Below are positions 1 to 5,068 of a stretch of DNA of 5,068 bases, piece by piece (position 1 is the stretch's first letter; each line of letters opens with the position of its first letter). A program made the position numbers and the translations under genes. Below the pieces are notes generated by a model. It had not been told where the DNA came from and ran no database searches. It saw only the letters and a program-made list of their open reading frames with translations. Source of the stretch: Flavobacteriaceae bacterium (GTDB lineage: Bacteria > Bacteroidota > Bacteroidia > Flavobacteriales > Flavobacteriaceae); NCBI GenBank assembly GCA_019752245.1, contig JAIEMH010000355.1, positions 1-5,068 of the forward strand, read 5' to 3'.

Positions 1-25
1 TCACTAGGATTTAAAACACTATTAT

Positions 26-247
26 ATGTACTGGACATTAGAATTAGCATCGTATTTAAGTGATGCACCGTGGCCTGCAACCAAAGACGAACTTATAGAT
101 TACGCAATTAGAGCTGGTGCGCCGCTTGAAGTAGTCGAAAATCTTCAGTCTATTGAAGACGAAGGAGAAATATATGAATCAATGGAAGAAATTTGGCCAG
201 ATTATCCAACCGACGAAGATTATCTTTGGAACGAGGATGAATATTAA
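26..247 (+). CDS. Small acidic DUF2795-family protein, function unknown
   Basis: This is a complete 73-residue ORF from ATG to TAA. Residues about 11-45 (SDAPWPATKDELIDYA, then RAGAPLEVVENL) match the pattern I recognise as DUF2795: a short helical domain with a 'P-A-(T/S)-K-(D/E)-(D/E)-L' turn followed by 'GAP-x-E-V'. No biochemical role is established for that family to my knowledge. The protein is very acidic, with 21 Asp/Glu against one Lys and one Arg, and rich in aromatics (four Trp, seven Tyr). The tail after residue 43 is almost wholly acidic and aromatic. There is no signal peptide, membrane segment or Cys, so it should be a soluble cytoplasmic protein. No Shine-Dalgarno sequence precedes the ATG, which is usual in Bacteroidota. 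Only 25 bases of upstream sequence are available, so its promoter or operon partners cannot be judged. A terminator separates it from secA. I am confident that it is a real gene and moderately confident of the family. Confidence 0.88.
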   Translation: MYWTLELASYLSDAPWPATKDELIDYAIRAGAPLEVVENLQSIEDEGEIYESMEEIWPDYPTDEDYLWNEDEY

Positions 248-270
248 CAAAAAATAAACAATCACAACAG

Positions 271-300
271 AAAGAAAGTCTCCATTGGGGCTTTTTTTTT
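271..300 (+). terminator. Intrinsic terminator after the DUF2795 gene
   Basis: A hairpin can form between 271-283 and 287-298, with the loop ATT at 284-286. The core pairs C280-T281-C282-C283 with GGGG at 287-290, including one G-U pair. After a bulged T279, GAAAGAAA-type bases at 271-278 pair with C291 and the following T run. Nine T residues at 292-300 give the U-tract. It lies 24 bases after the stop codon at 247, the expected place to end the upstream transcript. The stem is short and has a bulge, so efficiency is uncertain, but the hairpin plus U-tract pattern is clear. Confidence 0.75.
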
Positions 301-311
301 GTTTAAATTTG
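285..311 (+). promoter_or_regulatory. Candidate Bacteroidota-type promoter for secA
   Basis: TAAATTTG at 304-311 fits the Bacteroidota primary-sigma -7 consensus TAnnTTTG exactly. The only TTG at a plausible distance upstream is at 285-287, 16 bases before the -7 box, which is slightly shorter than usual and lies inside the preceding terminator hairpin. A start site near 317 would give a leader of about 30 bases. The -7 box is a good match, but the -33 element is weak and such AT-rich words can occur by chance. Confidence 0.45.
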
Positions 312-317
312 CACAAC

Positions 318-333
318 TTTATAAAATTATAAA
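318..333 (+). repeat. AT-only inverted repeat in the secA leader
   Basis: TTTATAA at 318-324 and TTATAAA at 327-333 are perfect 7-base inverted arms separated by AA. The repeat ends 12 bases before the secA start codon. It contains no G or C, and its two-base spacer makes a stable RNA hairpin unlikely, so if it does anything it would more likely be a protein-binding site. Chance occurrence in an AT-rich gap is a realistic alternative. Confidence 0.3.
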
Positions 334-345
334 TACAAACCCATT

Positions 346-3300
346 ATGAGTTTCATAAATAGCATACTTAAAGCATTTGTTGGCGATAAATCTCAAAAAG
401 ATGTAAAAGCTACACAACCTTATATTGCCAAAATAAGAGCATTAGAACCAGCACTTATGGCATTATCTCACGATCAATTGAGAGCAAAAACAGCTGAGTT
501 TAAACAAAAAATTAAACAAGCTCGTGCTAAACAAGATGCAGAAATTGCAACTAAAAAAACAGAAGCAGAAAACACTTCTGATATTGATTTAAGAGAAGAT
601 ATTTACAATGCAATAGATGCTCTTGAAAAAGAAGCTTATGAAATTTCTGAAAAAATATTGATGGAAATTCTTCCAGAAGCTTTTGCCGTTGTAAAAGAAA
701 CTGCAAGACGTTTTAAAGAAAACTCAACCATTACAGTTACTTCGTCTGAAAAAGACAGAGAACTTTCTGCAACAAAACCTTACATAACACTTGTTGGTGA
801 TCAAACCAATTGGGCAAACCAATGGAATGCAGCTGGAAAACAAATTACTTGGGACATGATTCACTACGACGTTCAGTTAATTGGTGGAATCGTACTTCAC
901 GAAGGTAAAATTGCCGAAATGCAAACAGGTGAAGGTAAAACATTAGTTGCTACACTTCCACTCTATCTTAATGCTTTAACAGGTAATGGAGTTCACCTTG
1001 TAACTGTAAATGATTATCTGGCAAAACGTGATAGTACATGGAAAGCACCTTTGTTTGAATTTCACGGTCTTACTGTAGATTGCATTGACAATCACCAACC
1101 TAATTCAGACGCAAGAAGAAAAGCTTACGAAGCCGACATCACTTATGGTACAAATAACGAATTTGGATTTGACTACCTAAGAGACAACATGGCACATTCG
1201 CCAGAAGATTTAGTTCAAAGAAAACATAATTATGCTATTGTCGACGAGGTTGACTCGGTATTAATTGATGATGCTAGAACGCCTTTAATTATTTCTGGTC
1301 CAGTTCCTGATGGTGACCGTCATGAATTTACAGAATTAAAACCTAAAATTGAAAACCTATACAATTTACAACGTCAATTGGCTAACGGATTTTTAACCGA
1401 AGCTAAACGATTGATAAAAGAAGGAAACACTAAAGATGGAGGTTTTCAATTGCTAAGAGCTTACCGTGCACTTCCTAAAAACAAAGCTTTAATTAAGTTT
1501 TTAAGTGAAGATGGTATAAAAGCACTTTTGCAAAAAACCGAGAATCAATACATGCAAGACAACAACCGCGAAATGCCAAAAGTTGACGAAGCATTATATT
1601 TTGTAATCGAAGAAAAAAACAACCAAGTAGAATTATCGGATAACGGAATCAAGTACTTGTCTCAAGATACTGACGAAACGTTTTTTGTACTTCCAGATAT
1701 TGGAACTGAAATTGCTAACATCGAAAAACAAAATCTAGAAAAAGATCAAGAAGCTGAAGCAAAAGAAAAATTATTTCAAGATTTCGGAATAAAATCTGAA
1801 AGAATTCATACGCTTACGCAATTATTAAAAGCCTACACGCTTTTTGAAAAAGATGTAGAATATGTAATCATGGACAACAAAATTATGATTGTCGATGAGC
1901 AAACTGGTCGTATCATGGATGGACGCCGTTATTCTGACGGATTACACCAAGCTATTGAAGCCAAAGAGCAAGTTACTATTGAAGCTGCAACCCAAACATT
2001 TGCAACTATTACACTTCAAAACTATTTCCGTATGTACAGCAAATTGGCTGGTATGACAGGAACAGCAGTAACAGAAGCAGGAGAACTTTGGGAAATTTAT
2101 AAATTAGATGTAGTTGAAATTCCTACCAATAGAGGAATGTCACGTCAAGATAAAGAAGATTTAATTTACCGTTCGGTTCGTGAAAAATTCAATGCTGTTA
2201 TTGAAGATGTTACCCAACTTTCTGCATCAGGAAGACCTGTTTTAATTGGAACAACATCGGTAGAAATTTCAGAATTATTGAGCCGAATGTTAAAAATGCG
2301 TGGTGTTGCTCATAACGTATTGAATGCAAAAATGCACAAACAAGAAGCACAAATTGTTGAAGAAGCAGGAAAACCTGGCGTAGTAACTATTGCAACAAAT
2401 ATGGCTGGTCGTGGTACCGATATTAAACTTACTCCAGAAGTAAAAGCTGCTGGTGGATTGGCAATTATTGGTACAGAACGTCACGATTCTCGTCGTGTTG
2501 ACCGTCAGTTACGTGGTCGTGCTGGTCGTCAAGGTGATCCTGGAAGTTCACAATTTTATGTTTCTCTAGAAGATAACTTAATGCGTCTTTTTGGTTCAGA
2601 AAGAGTCGCTAAGGTTATGGACAGAATGGGATTGAAAGAAGGTGAAGTAATTCAGCATTCTATGATGACCAAATCTATAGAAAGAGCACAGAAAAAAGTA
2701 GAAGAAAATAACTTTGGAACTCGTAAACGTTTGTTAGAATATGATGACGTTATGAATGCCCAAAGAGAAGTGGTTTACAAACGTCGTCGTCACGCATTGC
2801 ACGGAGAACGTCTTAAACTTGATATTGCAAACATGATGTATGACACTTGCGAAGTTATTGTAGGTGACAACAAAGCGAAAAACGATTTCAAAAACTTTGA
2901 ATTTGAATTAATTCGTTATTTTTCTATCACTTCTCCAGTTACACAAGCAGAATTTGATAAATTGACTGAAATGGAATTGACTGGAAAAGTATACAAAGCT
3001 GCCATGCAATACTACACAGAAAAAACCGAAAGAAGTGCTCGCGAGGCATTTCCAATTATAGAAAATGTTTATAAAAACGAAGGCAATCAATTTGAACGCA
3101 TCATTGTTCCTTTTTCTGACGGAATAAAATCGTTGAATGTCGTTACCGATTTGAAAAAAGCATACGATTCTCACGGAGCACAATTAGTAGCCGATTTTGA
3201 AAAAAACATCACATTGGCAATCGTTGATGAAGCTTGGAAAAAACACTTACGCAAAATGGACGAACTGAAACAATCTGTTCAATTGGCCGTTCATGAGCAA

Positions 3301-3684
3301 AAAGATCCATTACTAATTTACAAATTGGAAGCGTTCAACTTGTTTAGAAACATGCTTGATGGTGTAAACAAAGAAGTAATTTCTTTCTTATTTAAAGGAG
3401 ATTTGCCACAACAAAACAACACTATTCAAGAAGCAAGACAAGAAGTACGTCAAAAAGAAAATTATACCGAAAGCAGAGACGAAATTCAAAGTAGCGAAGA
3501 AGCAAATCGTGAAGCTGGACAAACACAACAACGTCAAGTAACCGAGACAATAGTTCGTGATCAACCAAAAATTAACAGAAACGATAGCGTTACTATCAAA
3601 CATGTTATGAGTGGTAAAACCGAAGAAATGAAATTTAAAAAAGCCGAAAGTTTACTTGCTAGTGGCGAATGGGTTTTAGTATAA
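346..3684 (+). CDS. secA: Protein translocase subunit SecA (preprotein-translocating ATPase)
   Basis: SecA is the cytoplasmic and membrane-peripheral ATPase that pushes unfolded preproteins through the SecYEG channel. The ORF is complete at 1112 residues, against 901 in E. coli and 841 in B. subtilis. Motifs in order: LPEAFAVV 109-116; Walker A MQTGEGKT 192-199; Walker B DEVD 300-303 leading into IDDARTPLIISG 307-318; the preprotein cross-linking domain from about 318 to 500; VDEQTGR 516-522; AGMTGTA 568-574 opening the second nucleotide-binding half; GTTSVE 635-640; NMAGRGTDI 685-693; arginine-finger motif QLRGRAGRQGD 721-731; scaffold helix with LLEYDDVMNAQR 796-807; wing domain about 820-940; and the C-terminal two-helix finger around W964. 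Extra length lies in insertions near 60-105, 123-172, 320-418 and 455-490. A Gln/Glu/Arg-rich linker (1022-1075) follows. The tail has no Cys, so the SecB- and lipid-binding zinc finger is absent. The ATG at 346 gives the family N-terminus. All ATPase residues are intact, so the protein should be functional. Confidence 0.99.
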   Translation: MSFINSILKAFVGDKSQKDVKATQPYIAKIRALEPALMALSHDQLRAKTAEFKQKIKQARAKQDAEIATKKTEAENTSDIDLREDIYNAIDALEKEAYEISEKILMEILPEAFAVVKETARRFKENSTITVTSSEKDRELSATKPYITLVGDQTNWANQWNAAGKQITWDMIHYDVQLIGGIVLHEGKIAEMQTGEGKTLVATLPLYLNALTGNGVHLVTVNDYLAKRDSTWKAPLFEFHGLTVDCIDNHQPNSDARRKAYEADITYGTNNEFGFDYLRDNMAHSPEDLVQRKHNYAIVDEVDSVLIDDARTPLIISGPVPDGDRHEFTELKPKIENLYNLQRQLANGFLTEAKRLIKEGNTKDGGFQLLRAYRALPKNKALIKFLSEDGIKALLQKTENQYMQDNNREMPKVDEALYFVIEEKNNQVELSDNGIKYLSQDTDETFFVLPDIGTEIANIEKQNLEKDQEAEAKEKLFQDFGIKSERIHTLTQLLKAYTLFEKDVEYVIMDNKIMIVDEQTGRIMDGRRYSDGLHQAIEAKEQVTIEAATQTFATITLQNYFRMYSKLAGMTGTAVTEAGELWEIYKLDVVEIPTNRGMSRQDKEDLIYRSVREKFNAVIEDVTQLSASGRPVLIGTTSVEISELLSRMLKMRGVAHNVLNAKMHKQEAQIVEEAGKPGVVTIATNMAGRGTDIKLTPEVKAAGGLAIIGTERHDSRRVDRQLRGRAGRQGDPGSSQFYVSLEDNLMRLFGSERVAKVMDRMGLKEGEVIQHSMMTKSIERAQKKVEENNFGTRKRLLEYDDVMNAQREVVYKRRRHALHGERLKLDIANMMYDTCEVIVGDNKAKNDFKNFEFELIRYFSITSPVTQAEFDKLTEMELTGKVYKAAMQYYTEKTERSAREAFPIIENVYKNEGNQFERIIVPFSDGIKSLNVVTDLKKAYDSHGAQLVADFEKNITLAIVDEAWKKHLRKMDELKQSVQLAVHEQKDPLLIYKLEAFNLFRNMLDGVNKEVISFLFKGDLPQQNNTIQEARQEVRQKENYTESRDEIQSSEEANREAGQTQQRQVTETIVRDQPKINRNDSVTIKHVMSGKTEEMKFKKAESLLASGEWVLV

Positions 3685-3710
3685 TCTATTTTTAAATTCA
3701 TAAAATATGT

Positions 3711-3745
3711 AATCCTCAATTGAAGTATCAATTGAGGATTTTTTT
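3711..3745 (+). terminator. Strong intrinsic terminator after secA
   Basis: AATCCTCAATTGA (3711-3723) and TCAATTGAGGATT (3728-3740) form a perfect 13-base-pair stem with a four-base loop AGTA. The T run 3739-3745 follows directly. It starts 26 bases after the secA stop codon and lies about 90 bases before the next start codon, so secA should end here and pepT should be transcribed separately. There is no matching A run on the left flank, so it looks one-directional. Confidence 0.95.
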
Positions 3746-3777
3746 ATTAAAAATTAACTTTTTAGAATAAATTAAAC

Positions 3778-3810
3778 TTAGCAACAAAACACTTCAAATT
3801 TGTATATTTG
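3778..3810 (+). promoter_or_regulatory. Bacteroidota-type promoter for pepT
   Basis: TATATTTG at 3803-3810 is an exact match to the -7 consensus TAnnTTTG. TTAG at 3778-3781, 21 bases upstream, is an imperfect match to the -33 TTTG element at acceptable spacing. A start near 3816 would leave a leader of about 20 bases before the ATG at 3836. Its position between the secA terminator and the pepT start supports the call. The leader has no Shine-Dalgarno sequence and is A-rich. Confidence 0.65.
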
Positions 3811-3835
3811 CTTATTAATCACACAAAATAAATTC

Positions 3836-5068
3836 ATGCAACATATTATTGACCGCTTTATAAGCTACGTTACTATTGATACAGAATCTGATGCTAATTC
3901 TCCAACAACACCAAGCACAAAAAAACAATTAGTTCTTGCCAATCTTTTAGTTAAAGAACTAAATACTATTGGATTAAGCGAAGTTACTATTGACGAAAAC
4001 GGATATGTAATGGGAACTTTACCAAGTAATGTTGACCATGATGTACCAACCATTGGATTTGTCTCTCATTACGATACATCGCCAGATTTTACAGGAAAAG
4101 ATGTAAAACCACAAATTATAGAAAACTATGATGGCAAAGATATTGTCTTGAATAAAGAGCAAAATATCGTTCTCTCGCCTAGTTATTTCAAAGATTTATT
4201 ACTTTACAAAGGACAAACATTAATCACAACCAACGGATTAACATTACTTGGTGCCGATGACAAAGCTGGATTGACAGAAATTGTTACAGCAATGGAATAC
4301 CTAATGCAACATCCCGAAATTAAACACGGAAAAATCAGAGTTGGTTTCACTCCTGATGAAGAAATTGGTCGTGGTGCTGACATTTTTGATGTAGAAAAAT
4401 TTGGCGCACAATGGGCTTACACTATGGATGGAAGTCAAATTGGCGAACTTGAATATGAAAATTTCAATGCAGCTGGAGCCAAAATTATCTTTAAAGGAAA
4501 AAGCGTTCATCCTGGTTATGCCAAAGGTAAAATGATCAATTCTATGCTAATTGCAAACGATTTCATTAACGAATTACCAAAACACGAAATACCACAAGAA
4601 ACTAAAGGTTACGAAGGTTTTTATCATGTAACTGGAATAACAGGAAGCCTTGAAGAAACCAAATTAGAATTGATCATTCGTGATCACGATGCCAAATTAT
4701 TTAAAAAACGCAAAGAAGTAGTTCATGCCATTGCAAAAAAAATCAATAAAAAATTCGCAAAACAATTTGGCGAAGACATTTGCATTGCCGAAGTAAAAGA
4801 TCAATACTACAACATGCGCGAAAAAGTTGAACCAATGATGTTCATTGTAGATTTAGCCGAAAAAGCCATGAAAGAATTAGGAATCAAACCATTAATAAAA
4901 CCAATTCGTGGTGGAACAGACGGTTCAAGATTGTCATACATGGGATTACCTTGTCCTAATATTTTTGCAGGCGGACACAATTTTCACGGAAAATACGAAT
5001 ATGTTCCAGTAGAAAGTATCCAAAAAGCAATTGATGTTATTGTGAAAATTGCCGAATTAACAGCAACT
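3836..5068 (+). CDS. pepT: Peptidase T (tripeptide aminopeptidase), 3' end cut by window
   Basis: PepT is a cytoplasmic M20-family di-zinc aminopeptidase that removes the N-terminal residue from tripeptides, finishing peptide breakdown. From the ATG at 3836 the frame stays open for 411 codons to the window end with no stop. The E. coli enzyme has 408 residues and, as I recall it, also ends just after IAELTA, so only a few codons should be missing. Active-site residues are all present by alignment with the enteric enzyme: zinc ligands H78 (SHYDTSPD), D141 (GADDKAG), E176 (PDEEIGRG), D198 (MDG) and H384 (HNFHGKYE), with catalytic D80 and E175. H225 (SVHPG) and R282 (IIRDHD) match the E. coli positions 223 and 280 with an offset of two. 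The region from about 208 to 320 is the lid and dimerisation domain. There is no signal peptide. Base composition and codon use resemble secA. An upstream terminator and its own promoter suggest a separate transcription unit. Confidence 0.97.
   Translation, partial: MQHIIDRFISYVTIDTESDANSPTTPSTKKQLVLANLLVKELNTIGLSEVTIDENGYVMGTLPSNVDHDVPTIGFVSHYDTSPDFTGKDVKPQIIENYDGKDIVLNKEQNIVLSPSYFKDLLLYKGQTLITTNGLTLLGADDKAGLTEIVTAMEYLMQHPEIKHGKIRVGFTPDEEIGRGADIFDVEKFGAQWAYTMDGSQIGELEYENFNAAGAKIIFKGKSVHPGYAKGKMINSMLIANDFINELPKHEIPQETKGYEGFYHVTGITGSLEETKLELIIRDHDAKLFKKRKEVVHAIAKKINKKFAKQFGEDICIAEVKDQYYNMREKVEPMMFIVDLAEKAMKELGIKPLIKPIRGGTDGSRLSYMGLPCPNIFAGGHNFHGKYEYVPVESIQKAIDVIVKIAELTAT

Noticed and set aside
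71..124. W16 and IRAGAP (residues 28-33) in the small protein upstream of secA, resembling the SecM arrest motif (W-I...GIRAGP)
   Set aside because: The spacing from Trp to IRAG is wrong, there is no signal peptide, the motif is internal to the DUF2795 domain rather than at the C-terminus, and a terminator separates the gene from secA.
3409..3570. CAA/GAA-rich stretch near the secA 3' end as a possible repeat array
   Set aside because: It encodes the Gln/Glu/Arg-rich linker before the C-tail; there is no regular repeat unit and no spacer structure as in a CRISPR or tandem array.
2290..3603. Three reverse-strand open frames inside secA (2290-2484, 2908-3183, 3388-3603)
   Set aside because: They lie opposite a fully conserved SecA coding sequence, are rich in Phe, Cys and Ser as expected of antisense readings of AT-rich genes, and match no family I recognise.
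3865..4510. Two reverse-strand open frames inside pepT (3865-4053, 4301-4510)
   Set aside because: They are antisense shadows of the PepT catalytic motifs, with low-complexity composition and no upstream promoter evidence.
3836..5068. pepT lacking a stop codon, suggesting a broken or fused gene
   Set aside because: The frame runs exactly to the window edge and already reaches the usual C-terminal IAELTA region, so it is cut by the window and not a pseudogene.
346..5068. secA-pepT as a functional operon or new export/peptide-processing system
   Set aside because: A perfect 13-base-pair terminator and a separate consensus promoter lie between the genes, and both proteins are standard housekeeping enzymes with no shared pathway visible here.

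Overview
The window is an ordinary housekeeping segment of an AT-rich member of the Bacteroidota, most likely a Flavobacteriaceae species. Four things point there: the SecA is a 1112-residue, insertion-rich type with no zinc-finger tail; two intergenic regions carry Bacteroidota-type -7 boxes (TAnnTTTG); none of the three start codons has a Shine-Dalgarno sequence; and the small acidic DUF2795-type protein resembles flavobacterial proteins I recall. The genus cannot be fixed from this sequence alone.

Layout, all on the + strand: (1) 26-247, a 73-residue, strongly acidic DUF2795-family protein of unknown function; (2) 248-345, a gap with an intrinsic terminator at about 271-300, a candidate secA promoter directly after it and a small AT-only inverted repeat before the start codon; (3) 346-3684, complete secA, the ATPase motor of the Sec translocase; (4) 3685-3835, a gap with a strong hairpin terminator at 3711-3745 and a well-formed Bacteroidota promoter for the next gene; (5) 3836-5068, pepT (peptidase T), 411 codons with no stop, cut by the window edge probably only a few codons before its natural end.

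The terminators and promoters suggest three separate transcription units rather than one operon. SecA drives protein export and PepT trims tripeptides in the cytoplasm; no direct functional link is visible, and adjacency is probably incidental. I found no mobile element, CRISPR array, tRNA or rRNA gene, frameshift or sign of recent transfer. The points most worth a second look are lineage-specific features of SecA (insertions, altered C-terminal two-helix segment, replaced C-tail) and the uncharacterised DUF2795 protein next to it. I see no convincing new biological system here.
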